This document shows positions 1 to 6,652 of a stretch of DNA of 12,299 nt, in pieces; within the stretch, counting starts at the first letter, position 1, and the number at the start of each line of letters is the position of its first letter. A program made the translations under genes and the position numbers. This stretch comes from Verrucomicrobia bacterium TMED44 (lineage in GTDB: Bacteria > Verrucomicrobiota > Verrucomicrobiia > Opitutales > Seribacteraceae): the NCBI GenBank assembly GCA_002168015.1, contig NHCX01000075.1:3548-15846 (forward strand), given 5' to 3'. The notes below the pieces were generated by a model, which saw only the letters and a program-made list of their open reading frames with translations, was not told the origin of the DNA and searched no databases.

Positions 1-14
1 ATATGGGTACTTTA
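1..14 (-). promoter_or_regulatory. Reverse-oriented, edge-truncated copy of the phage promoter-like motif
   Basis: The reverse complement of these bases is TAAAGTACCCATAT, identical over 14 positions to the motif copies beginning at 870 and 3366. The remaining part of the motif (AAGATA) would lie left of the window. If it is a promoter it fires leftward, away from the genes seen here. A 14-base exact match in 12 kb is very unlikely by chance. The function is inferred. Confidence 0.5.
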
Positions 15-60
15 AACACCTGTTTCCTTATTTAACAATAACATAGCGAGGTAAATTAAA

Positions 61-282
61 ATGATAGTTAGAACAATATTTTATATAGATAACCCTATTA
101 ACCATGCTTTTGACAAGACAGTAAAAGATGTCATAGAGACAAGCTATGCTGGTACTACAACATTGAGTATGGAAGATTGGCTTAAAGAACACAACGAAAG
201 TAGAATAGAAACAGGTGCTAGGTGGGAAGAAGAAGATGAGTTTCTAGTATATGAACATGAAATAAAATTAACAGGAGAATAA
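61..282 (+). CDS. Small early protein of unknown function (73 aa)
   Basis: I do not recognise this protein. It is 73 residues long and acidic towards its C-terminus (a run WEEEDEF near residue 60), with no signal peptide or membrane segment. The ATG at 61 follows a GCGAGG stretch about 10 bases upstream that can act as a weak ribosome binding site. It is the first of three short tandem genes ahead of the RNA polymerase gene, and the next gene starts 3 bases after its stop. In T7-like phages this position holds early proteins, often host take-over factors, which vary greatly between phages. Such a role here is inferred from position only. Confidence 0.6.
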   Translation: MIVRTIFYIDNPINHAFDKTVKDVIETSYAGTTTLSMEDWLKEHNESRIETGARWEEEDEFLVYEHEIKLTGE

Positions 283-285
283 AGA

Positions 286-639
286 ATGAAAGAAATGATA
301 ATAAATGACAACGTTCTACACTTACTAAAAGAACGTCTAAGAACTAAGAAGCTGAGACGAGTGTTGTCTCACTACTACTACGTCAGAGAGTTAGACGGCT
401 CTGATAATTTTCAACACTATATGCAACAGAATGAGTTAGATAGTGCTATGTATGACACATACTGTCTACTTAACTTTGGTTATGTGTATCCTATCTACTG
501 GAATGTAGGCGAGGGAGAAATGGAAATCTATGACGCACATAATGTTAAAGTGGATGAGCAATACATAACTGGGGCTGATACTGACCTTATAGATGAGGCG
601 TTAGAGAGACGTCAATTTGAAGGGCAGATATTTGAATGA
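286..639 (+). CDS. Early protein of unknown function (117 aa)
   Basis: I do not recognise this protein. The N-terminal 30 residues are basic (KERLRTKKLRR), followed by an aromatic stretch HYYYVREL, and the C-terminal half is acidic. There is no membrane segment and no metal-binding cluster. The start at 286 has a good ribosome binding site: AGGAG at 273-277, 8 bases upstream. The stop codon overlaps the start of the next gene (ATGA at 636-639), so the two are probably translated together. The basic-to-acidic charge split could suit a nucleic-acid or protein-binding early factor, but this is speculation. Confidence 0.65.
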   Translation: MKEMIINDNVLHLLKERLRTKKLRRVLSHYYYVRELDGSDNFQHYMQQNELDSAMYDTYCLLNFGYVYPIYWNVGEGEMEIYDAHNVKVDEQYITGADTDLIDEALERRQFEGQIFE

Positions 640-872
640 GTAAACTAACAATGGAGCAATTTATGACAAACAGTAAAAACGCAGTAAATAAATCACCAGT
701 CGGGTGGAATCCAGTAAGAGAGAGACATTACAAACAATTCTTAAACACACTGGACTGGCATGACTTTGGTAAGCATGACGCAGTAAGACGTCACATGTAT
801 GAGACTTGGATAACTAAGGGCGTACACCCTAGTGAGCTTAGGAAACCTCATCATGTGGGGAAGTGGGACTAA
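636..872 (+). CDS. Early protein of unknown function (78 aa)
   Basis: I do not recognise this protein. It is 78 residues, basic, and rich in histidine and tryptophan, with a segment around residues 37-60 (TLDWHDFGKHDAVRRHMYE) that looks helical. The chosen ATG at 636 overlaps the previous stop as ATGA, and an AAGGG stretch about 11 bases upstream may help. An in-frame ATG at 651 is an alternative start. The stop codon TAA (870-872) forms the first bases of a promoter-like motif. It is the last gene before the RNA polymerase gene. Confidence 0.6.
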   Translation: MSKLTMEQFMTNSKNAVNKSPVGWNPVRERHYKQFLNTLDWHDFGKHDAVRRHMYETWITKGVHPSELRKPHHVGKWD

Positions 873-889
873 AGTACCCATATAAGATA
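870..889 (+). promoter_or_regulatory. Candidate phage RNA polymerase promoter, copy 1
   Basis: The 20 bases TAAAGTACCCATATAAGATA are repeated exactly at 3366-3385 and with one change in the core at 5041. The layout CCC(A/C)-TATA-AGA resembles T7-family promoters, which have TATA or similar just before the start site (T7 CACTATAGGG, SP6 CACTATAGAAG). By that alignment transcription would start at A885, giving a 33-base leader with AAGGAG before the RNA polymerase gene. The motif begins in the stop codon of the preceding gene. It is inferred from repetition and position, not known. Confidence 0.6.
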
Positions 890-917
890 CCAATACACAT
901 TAACCTAAGGAGTATAC

Positions 918-3368
918 ATGGTAGAGATATTTAAGAATATAAAAGAGTACGCTGATGAGTTAGACCATGAAGCTGAGATGATTAAGCTGGGTAAACAGCG
1001 AGTCAATAAGCGTCGGGTCTCTCATATCCAGCGTGAAGAGGAGTCAGTGACCAGCTATGGTAAAGTCATGGTGGCTAATACCATACGACCACTGGCACAA
1101 GCCATACAGACCTATCTTGAATCTAATGCTGAAGCTAAGGGTCAGCCTGAGAAAGCTTTTATTAAGCTAAGAGAGATAGAGCCTGAGGTGTCAGCCATGA
1201 TATGTGCTAAGCATGTCATCAATACTATCACTCAGCATAAGCCATTGACGGCTACGAGTATTGCATTGGGTGGTAAGATTGAGACTGAGACATCTCTTCG
1301 TAACTTCAAGAACCTGAACCCTGAATTGTTTGACGCAGTTAAGAATGACTTGGACAAGCGTTCATGGAACTACGCATACAAGAGACGTAAGCTAAAGGAA
1401 TCAGCTAAGAGGGACGACGTGGCTATGTGGGAAGAGTGGACTACGGAAGAGAAGCTACACACAGGCATGAGACTTATCGAGTTTATGCAGTCAGCTACAG
1501 GTATGATTGAGTTTGGACTTGAGGTTATCAATCGTAAGCGTACTAAGATAATCAAGCAGACATCTAAGACTAGAGAATGGATAAAGAATAGAAATAACTT
1601 TAATGAGCTATTGAATCCTGAGTACCTACCAACTGTCATGCCACCTAAGAACTGGGAGACAGTGACAGGTGGTGGATACTGGACAAAGGAGTTACCTGAA
1701 CTAGACTTAGTCAAACAAAAGAATAAGTTATTCAAGCGTGAGCTAGAGAACTTTGATATGCCTGAAGTATACAACGCAGTTAACCGCATGCAGTCGACTG
1801 GCTTCAGGGTTAACACGTTTGTACTAGATGTGATGAAGCACGCTTGGGACAATGGTATTGCTATGGGTGGTATGCCACCAATTAAGAACATGGAGATACC
1901 TAACAAGCCACATGACATTGATACCAATGAGGTAGCACGTAAGGAGTGGAAGAAACAAGCGGTCATCTGTCACACAGAGAATAGCCGTATGTTTTCTAAG
2001 AGATTACTGTACGCTAAGATACTGTGGGAAGCTAATAAGTTTAAAGATTATGAGAACATATACTTTCCCTTACAGTTAGACTTCAGAGGGAGAGCCTATT
2101 GTGTCCCAGCATTTCTAAACTATCAGGGAATCAATGGTGCTAAGGCACTGTTAGATTTCTCACATGGTAAAGAGATAACTGAAGACAACAGCGGGGGCTT
2201 TTGGTTAGCCGTACACGGTGCTAACGTGTGGGGGAACGATAAGATTACTCTCGAACAGAGAGCAGACTGGTCTATGGACAAGGACAACATGCAAATGTTT
2301 CGTCGTATTGTTGAAGACCCTATCGTCAATCGAGAATGGGAAGAAGCTGACTCACCTTTTCAATTCCTCGCTTGGTGTAAAGAGTGGGTTGAGTTTCAAG
2401 ATACAGGCTACGGCTATGTATCACACTTGCCTGTCTCGATAGACGGTAGCTGTAATGGGTTACAGTTATACTCGCTAATGTTACGTGATGAGATAGCTGG
2501 TAAGCTGGTCAATGTTGTCCCTAGTGAAACACCACAGGACATCTACCAGCTTGTCGCTGACTCAGTGATAGAGAAACTGAAACAAGATAAAGCTGAGGGC
2601 AAGCCTTATGCACACGCATGGTTAGAGTATGGAATCAAACGCAGTACCACTAAGCGTAGCATTATGACTATATGCTATGGGTCTACGAGATACTCATGCA
2701 CTGACTTTGTAGTAGAAGACTTGACCAAGCGTAAAGATAAGGGGGAAGACCACCCGTTCAATACTGATGTATTCAAGCCAGCTATTTATTTAGCTGGAGT
2801 GATATGGGATAGCATTGGAGACAATCTAACATCAGCTCGTATGGGCATGGACTACCTACAAAAGATAGCTAAGGTTGTATCCAAAGAGCAATTACCTATA
2901 CATTGGACAACGCCTGTCGGCTTTCCTGTCTATCAATCTTACCCTGAAATGAAGAGCAAGAGAGTCAAGACCATGTTACTCGGAGAGGTTATTAAGCCTC
3001 GAGTAAACTATGAGACTGACAAGACAGACAAACTACGTATGAGTAATGGTGTTGCACCTAACTTTGTACACTCACTCGACTCATCAGCTATGATGAGGAC
3101 TGTTAATATTGCATATGAAAATGGTATAAGAAACTTTTGTAATGTGCATGACAGCTTCGGAACTACAGCTGCTGATGTAGAGATGTTGAGTGGTGCATTG
3201 AAGGAAGCATTTATTCAAACGTTTACAGAGACGGATGTACTTAAAGAGTTTAAGGAAGATGTCAAAACACAACTACCAGTAGAACTACATAAAGAGTTAC
3301 CTGAAGAATTAGATAAGGGTAACTTGGATATTGAGAAGCTGAGAGAGTGTGACTTCTTCTTTGCATAA
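918..3368 (+). CDS. Single-subunit (T7-type) DNA-directed RNA polymerase
   Basis: This is the phage RNA polymerase (816 aa; T7 gene 1 product is 883), which transcribes phage genes from phage promoters without host sigma factors. Visible landmarks, with T7 equivalents: motif A region QLDFRGRAY at 386-394; catalytic D509 in SIDGSCNG (T7 D537); motif B R575, K579 and Y587 in RSTTKRSIMTICYGS (T7 R627, K631, Y639); catalytic H744-D745 in VHDSFGT (T7 H811-D812); and a C-terminal end in DFFFA matching the T7 foot (DFAFA). The promoter specificity loop spans about 669-695. It keeps T7 R746 as R682 but has K684 where T7 has N748, I692 near R756 and K693 near Q758, so a promoter unlike T7's is expected. 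Start ATG 918 has AAGGAG 6 bases upstream. A candidate promoter lies immediately before it, so the gene may be self-transcribed as well as read from upstream early promoters. Confidence 0.98.
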   Translation: MVEIFKNIKEYADELDHEAEMIKLGKQRVNKRRVSHIQREEESVTSYGKVMVANTIRPLAQAIQTYLESNAEAKGQPEKAFIKLREIEPEVSAMICAKHVINTITQHKPLTATSIALGGKIETETSLRNFKNLNPELFDAVKNDLDKRSWNYAYKRRKLKESAKRDDVAMWEEWTTEEKLHTGMRLIEFMQSATGMIEFGLEVINRKRTKIIKQTSKTREWIKNRNNFNELLNPEYLPTVMPPKNWETVTGGGYWTKELPELDLVKQKNKLFKRELENFDMPEVYNAVNRMQSTGFRVNTFVLDVMKHAWDNGIAMGGMPPIKNMEIPNKPHDIDTNEVARKEWKKQAVICHTENSRMFSKRLLYAKILWEANKFKDYENIYFPLQLDFRGRAYCVPAFLNYQGINGAKALLDFSHGKEITEDNSGGFWLAVHGANVWGNDKITLEQRADWSMDKDNMQMFRRIVEDPIVNREWEEADSPFQFLAWCKEWVEFQDTGYGYVSHLPVSIDGSCNGLQLYSLMLRDEIAGKLVNVVPSETPQDIYQLVADSVIEKLKQDKAEGKPYAHAWLEYGIKRSTTKRSIMTICYGSTRYSCTDFVVEDLTKRKDKGEDHPFNTDVFKPAIYLAGVIWDSIGDNLTSARMGMDYLQKIAKVVSKEQLPIHWTTPVGFPVYQSYPEMKSKRVKTMLLGEVIKPRVNYETDKTDKLRMSNGVAPNFVHSLDSSAMMRTVNIAYENGIRNFCNVHDSFGTTAADVEMLSGALKEAFIQTFTETDVLKEFKEDVKTQLPVELHKELPEELDKGNLDIEKLRECDFFFA

Positions 3369-3385
3369 AGTACCCATATAAGATA
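3366..3385 (+). promoter_or_regulatory. Candidate phage RNA polymerase promoter, copy 2
   Basis: This is an exact 20-base repeat of copy 1 (870-889), again starting in a TAA stop codon, here that of the RNA polymerase gene. By T7 analogy the start would be A3381, giving a 29-base leader with AGGAG ahead of the ssDNA-binding protein gene. T7 has a promoter (phi2.5) at the equivalent place, and that one also starts with A. Promoter function is inferred. Confidence 0.6.
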
Positions 3386-3409
3386 ATAAACCATAATCAA
3401 GGAGATAAA

Positions 3410-4036
3410 ATGGCACAACAACAAAATGAAAAAGTAGTAACACCTATTGGCGTCAGTCAATATGCGTGGTTAACACAGCCTGATACTCGTTTTGATGAGA
3501 ATGGACATTATAAAACTAATCTCATCTTAAAAACTGAGGACGCTGGAGAGTTAATGCAACGCATTGATAAAGCTTTGGAAACTTCTAAGGAAATAGCTCA
3601 AGAAAAAGCTAAGGGCAAGAAGATTAAACAAGCTGACGCACCCTACTTTGAAGAAGTAGATGAAGCTGGTAATCCAACTGGCAACACTATCTTTAAATTC
3701 AAATGCAAAGCACAGATAGTATCTAAGGACGGCACAATTATACCTAACAAGGTTGCATTGTTTGACGCTAAGGGTACGCCAATGCCTAAAGATGTGAACG
3801 TATGGTCAGGCAGTGAGATGAAAGTCTCAGCTGAATTGATACCGTACTACACAGCTATGGTTGGTGCTGGTGTTTCTATGAGATTGAGAGCAGTACAAAT
3901 AATCAAACTAGTAGAAGGCGGTGGCGGTAATGCTAAAGGCTTTGGGTTTGATGAGACAGATGGCTACGAACATCAGGAGACACAAGTTAAAGATGACATG
4001 GAGAGCACGACTGAAACGGAAACCTCTGACTTCTAA
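3410..4036 (+). CDS. Single-stranded DNA-binding protein (T7 gp2.5-like)
   Basis: This 208-residue protein binds single-stranded DNA at the replication fork and is expected to stimulate annealing and recombination (T7 gp2.5 has 232 residues). The evidence is its position between the RNA polymerase and endonuclease I genes, the overall pattern of a beta-rich OB-fold body of about 165 residues, a glycine-rich linker (GGGGNAKGFGF near residue 170), and a strongly acidic C-terminal tail ending in SDF. In T7 gp2.5 the acidic tail and terminal phenylalanine contact the DNA polymerase and helicase, and the same end is kept here. Start ATG 3410 has AGGAG 6 bases upstream. The last 44 bases overlap the endonuclease gene in another frame, so the acidic tail codons also encode the basic N-terminus of the nuclease. 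Confidence 0.9.
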   Translation: MAQQQNEKVVTPIGVSQYAWLTQPDTRFDENGHYKTNLILKTEDAGELMQRIDKALETSKEIAQEKAKGKKIKQADAPYFEEVDEAGNPTGNTIFKFKCKAQIVSKDGTIIPNKVALFDAKGTPMPKDVNVWSGSEMKVSAELIPYYTAMVGAGVSMRLRAVQIIKLVEGGGGNAKGFGFDETDGYEHQETQVKDDMESTTETETSDF

Positions 4037-4442
4037 AAAAGTCGGAATTGTTTACGGCTTCAGGTCAGGACTCGAAGAACGTATTGCTGGGGAACTTAGA
4101 AGTGAGAGTGTTAGTTATGAGTTTGAAGAAACTAAATTAAAATATACTAAACCTGAGAAGCTACATACTTACACACCTGACTTCTATCTTCCTGAGCAAG
4201 ACATATTCATTGAGACTAAGGGATTGTTTACGACAGCAGATAGACAAAAAATGAAACTAATTAAAGAACAATATCCTAAACTGGATATCAGATTCTTATT
4301 CAGCAATGCTAAAGCCAAGATAAATAAACGGAGTAAGACCACGTATGGTATGTGGTGTGAAAAGTATGGCTTCAAGTATGCTACTAAACATATTCCAAAG
4401 GAATGGCTATGCGAAATCAAAGGAAAGAAACCAAATACATAG
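3993..4442 (+). CDS. Endonuclease I, Holliday junction-resolving (T7 gp3-like)
   Basis: This nuclease cuts branched DNA, resolves phage DNA junctions and in T7 helps break down host DNA for nucleotide reuse. With the start at 3993 it is 149 residues, exactly the T7 gp3 length. The T7 active-site residues are all present: E28 in FRSGLEE (T7 E20), D63 in TYTPDFYLP (T7 D55), and E74 and K76 in FIETKG (T7 E65, K67). The C-terminal part (SYG/TYG-type turn, CEKYGFKYA, IPKEW) also matches T7 closely. The reading frame stays open upstream to an ATG at 3921, but that would add residues unlike the family and overlap the ssDNA-binding protein gene even more. A weak AGGAG lies about 14 bases before 3993, so translational coupling is likely. 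It overlaps the next gene. Confidence 0.93.
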   Translation: MTWRARLKRKPLTSKKVGIVYGFRSGLEERIAGELRSESVSYEFEETKLKYTKPEKLHTYTPDFYLPEQDIFIETKGLFTTADRQKMKLIKEQYPKLDIRFLFSNAKAKINKRSKTTYGMWCEKYGFKYATKHIPKEWLCEIKGKKPNT

Positions 4443-4852
4443 TAGTCTGTTGTTCTCACACTGCACCTAATACAGACTGGGGCAGTAGAGAGATGGACAT
4501 AGAGGGACGCAAGGAAGGGTTACTCGAAGGTGGGTTTCATAAAGTAATAAAGAGAGATGGCACAGTAGAAGACGGTAGAGATATTGATTCAGCTGGTGGC
4601 TTCTTACATTACAATATGAACAGAGCCAAATACCAACCAACCAATAAAAATTCTATTGGTATTGTATTGATAGGTGGTGGTAAAGATGATGGTACATCTG
4701 ATTGCAATTATACTCTCAAACAATTTAAAGCATTGAAGTGGGCAGTAGATGATTTGAAGAAACAGTATCCTGATGTCATAGAAATAATGGGACACAGGGA
4801 CATCTTCCATACATCTGAGCCTAACTTTAATGTACAAGAGTTACTAAAATAA
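4409..4852 (+). CDS. Amidase-fold protein related to T7 lysozyme (gp3.5), probably inactive as an amidase
   Basis: T7 lysozyme is a zinc N-acetylmuramoyl-L-alanine amidase that also binds and inhibits T7 RNA polymerase. This protein (147 aa from ATG 4409; T7 has 151) shares the fold signature: FHKVIKRDGTVEDGRD (43-58), NSIGIVLIGG (81-90), YTLKQFKAL (101-109) and MGHRDI (127-132). Key residues differ: T7 zinc ligand H17 aligns with C14 in VVCCSHT, catalytic Y46 with F43, catalytic K128 with T135, and zinc ligand C130 with E137; only H122 (H129) is kept. H17 of this protein lies three residues beyond C14 and might substitute as a ligand. I infer that amidase activity is lost or altered and that RNA polymerase regulation may be the retained role. 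Start 4409 is preferred over 4403 because AAAGGA (4397-4402) then sits 6 bases away. It overlaps the endonuclease gene by 34 bases. Confidence 0.85.
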   Translation: MRNQRKETKYIVVCCSHTAPNTDWGSREMDIEGRKEGLLEGGFHKVIKRDGTVEDGRDIDSAGGFLHYNMNRAKYQPTNKNSIGIVLIGGGKDDGTSDCNYTLKQFKALKWAVDDLKKQYPDVIEIMGHRDIFHTSEPNFNVQELLK

Positions 4853-4868
4853 AATGGAGAAAAAATTT

Positions 4869-5042
4869 ATGGACGCAAATGAAAAAAGAAAATCAAAATA
4901 CACACAAGTAGTAGTAACACATGAAGTAAAGGGTATGCTAGAAGCTATCACTAAAGAAACATTTAGAAGTGGGTCAGGTGAGGTAGCGTTCTTAGTCCAC
5001 CAAGCTTACAAGAAACTACAAGATAGAAAGCCGTACGATTAA
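4869..5042 (+). CDS. Small ribbon-helix-helix-like protein (57 aa)
   Basis: I do not recognise a specific family. The sequence has the pattern of a ribbon-helix-helix DNA-binding domain: a basic N-terminal arm (EKRKSKY, 5-11), a short strand TQVVVT (12-17), helix HEVKGMLEAITKET (18-31), a turn containing SGSG (34-37), and a second helix EVAFLVHQAYKKL (38-50). Arc/MetJ-type proteins of this kind are dimeric repressors, so a transcriptional or DNA-packaging role is conceivable but inferred. Start 4869 is chosen because GGAG (4856-4859) lies 9 bases upstream; ATG 4854 would add five residues but lacks a ribosome binding site. The TAA stop overlaps the third promoter-like motif, just before the primase-helicase gene. 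Confidence 0.65.
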   Translation: MDANEKRKSKYTQVVVTHEVKGMLEAITKETFRSGSGEVAFLVHQAYKKLQDRKPYD

Positions 5043-5058
5043 GTACCCCTATAAGAAT
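5041..5058 (+). promoter_or_regulatory. Candidate phage RNA polymerase promoter, copy 3, running into the primase start codon
   Basis: AAGTACCCCTATAAGAAT differs from copies 1 and 2 at one core base (C for A before TATA) and at the end. It again starts in a TAA stop codon (5040-5042). By T7 alignment the start site would be A5054, only 3 bases before the primase ATG at 5057. The message would then be nearly leaderless for the full-length protein, with the internal start at 5189 well provided for. The assignment is inferred from the repeat. Confidence 0.55.
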
Positions 5059-6652
5059 GGAACAAAATGAAAGCACATTTCTACACCATGCACCATGTTC
5101 GTCGTGTGGGTCTAAGGATAACTTAGCCGTATACAGTGATGGACACAGTTATTGTTTTGGATGTGGATATCATACAAATGGAGAGTCAATGACAACACCT
5201 ACCACCACTAAAGACACTGCTGACTTTGTCAGTGGTACTGTCACCGCTCTTGCCAAACGCAAACTAGATGTCGATACGTTACAGAAGTTTGATTATCAAA
5301 TAGGCACAGCTCATAAGAGACCAGTGCAGATAGCCAACTACTATAACAAAGACCATGAACTAGTAGCTCAGAAGTTACGCTACCCTGATAAAAGTTTCCA
5401 GTGGATAGGCGAAGCTAAAGACGCTCAGTTATTTGGTCAACACCTATGGCGTGATAAGGGAAGAATGGTTATCGTGACTGAAGGTGAGATTGACGCTCTC
5501 TCTGTCTCGAAAGTAAATCAAAATAAATATCCTGTAGTATCAGTAAAGACTGGAGCTAAGGGGGCTAAGCGTGACTTACTTAAAGAGTTAGAATGGCTTG
5601 AGGGTTTCGACTCTGTCGTTCTAATGTTTGATAATGATACAGCTGGTAAAGAGGCTGCCACTGAATGTGCAAAAATCTTCTCACCAAACAAGGCAAAGAT
5701 ATGTTCATTGCCTTTGAAGGACGCAAACGAAATGCTATGTGCTGGTAAATCACAACAGCTTATCGACTGCGTTTGGTCAGCTAAAGCTTACCAGCCTGAT
5801 GGCATTGTAGCTGGTGCTGACCTTTGGGAAGATATTAGAAAAGAAGATAGCTATGTTACAGTCCAATATCCATTTGAATGTCTTAACACTAAGACACATG
5901 GACTACGCAAGGGAGAACTAGTTACTGTCACTGCTGGTAGTGGTGTAGGTAAGTCTAGTTTCTGTAGACATGTAGCCTTACATTTACTGAAAAATAATTT
6001 CAGCGTTGGGTACATAGCACTAGAGGAATCTATCAAGCGTAGTGCATTGGGTATCATGGGAATAGAAATGGGTAAGCCATTACACTTAGACCGCAAAGGT
6101 GTCGACGATAAGAAACTTAAAGAAGTATTCGACAGCACTGTGGGTGGTGGTAAGTTTTATTTATATAATCACTTTGGCTCAACAGCCAGTGACAATTTAA
6201 TATCTAAGATAAGATACTTAGCTAAAGGGTGCGGCGTTGACTTCGTAATACTTGACCACTTACACATGGCTCTATCAGCCGTTGGTGATGAGACTACAAG
6301 TGACGAACGTAAACTTATAGATTATACAGTATCAAAGCTTAGGACTCTAGTAGAAGAGACAGGCATTGGATTAATACTGGTGTCCCACCTTAAGAGACCT
6401 GAAGGGAACAAAGGATATGAGGATGGGGTTGCAGTATCTATGAATAGTTTACGTGGAAGTGCGTCAATCGGTCAGTTATCTGATATGATTATAAGTATGT
6501 CTAGAGACTTACAGTCAGACAAGAACTTGGCTCAGGTTAACGTGTTGAAGAATAGGTTTAGTGGAGAGACAGGCAAAGCTTGTACACTCTACTATGATTT
6601 AGAAACAGGATGTTTACGGGAGACAGATGGAGATGTACAGGACGACTTCTAA
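5057..6652 (+). CDS. DNA primase-helicase (T7 gp4-like)
   Basis: This bifunctional replication protein (531 aa; T7 gp4A 566) makes RNA primers and unwinds DNA as a hexamer. Domains in order: zinc-binding primase domain with C14, C17, C33 and C36; TOPRIM primase core with E142 in TEGEID and D192/D194 in FDNDTAG; RecA-like helicase with Walker A AGSGVGKS at 293-300, catalytic-glutamate region LEES at 322-325, Walker B ILD ending at D400, H444 in SHLKRP, the LRGSASIGQLSD motif at 465-476, and arginine finger R500 in KNRFSGETG. The acidic C-terminus ends in QDDF, like T7 gp4 (ends DTDF), where the tail docks on DNA polymerase. There is no ribosome binding site before ATG 5057 and a promoter-like motif abuts it. 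An internal start at M45 (5189) is well supported and would give a helicase lacking the zinc domain. Confidence 0.97.
   Translation: MEQNESTFLHHAPCSSCGSKDNLAVYSDGHSYCFGCGYHTNGESMTTPTTTKDTADFVSGTVTALAKRKLDVDTLQKFDYQIGTAHKRPVQIANYYNKDHELVAQKLRYPDKSFQWIGEAKDAQLFGQHLWRDKGRMVIVTEGEIDALSVSKVNQNKYPVVSVKTGAKGAKRDLLKELEWLEGFDSVVLMFDNDTAGKEAATECAKIFSPNKAKICSLPLKDANEMLCAGKSQQLIDCVWSAKAYQPDGIVAGADLWEDIRKEDSYVTVQYPFECLNTKTHGLRKGELVTVTAGSGVGKSSFCRHVALHLLKNNFSVGYIALEESIKRSALGIMGIEMGKPLHLDRKGVDDKKLKEVFDSTVGGGKFYLYNHFGSTASDNLISKIRYLAKGCGVDFVILDHLHMALSAVGDETTSDERKLIDYTVSKLRTLVEETGIGLILVSHLKRPEGNKGYEDGVAVSMNSLRGSASIGQLSDMIISMSRDLQSDKNLAQVNVLKNRFSGETGKACTLYYDLETGCLRETDGDVQDDF
5180..5191 (+). promoter_or_regulatory. 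Internal ribosome binding site and start for a short helicase form (gp4B-like)
   Basis: GGAG (5180-5183) is followed after 5 bases by an in-frame ATG at 5189 (M45), just past the last zinc-binding cysteine C36. Translation from here would give a 487-residue protein with TOPRIM and helicase domains but no zinc domain. T7 gene 4 does exactly this, making 56-kDa (4B) and 63-kDa (4A) forms from Met64 and Met1. The site is stronger than anything in front of the full-length start. Confidence 0.7.

Noticed and set aside
1370-1966. Long minus-strand open frame (198 codons) inside the RNA polymerase gene
   Set aside because: It lies fully antisense to a clearly recognised gene, has a low-complexity serine, leucine and isoleucine-rich product typical of a shadow frame, and has no ribosome binding context.
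3921-3992. Upstream extension of endonuclease I to the ATG at 3921
   Set aside because: It would add 24 residues unlike the family and deepen the overlap with the ssDNA-binding protein; starting at 3993 gives exactly the T7 gp3 length.
4629-4663. Two alternative hairpins (AATACCAA with TTGGTATT, ACCAATA with TATTGGT) as an RNA switch
   Set aside because: The stems are 7-8 bases, A+T-rich and within the amidase-fold coding sequence, far from any start; chance is the simplest explanation.
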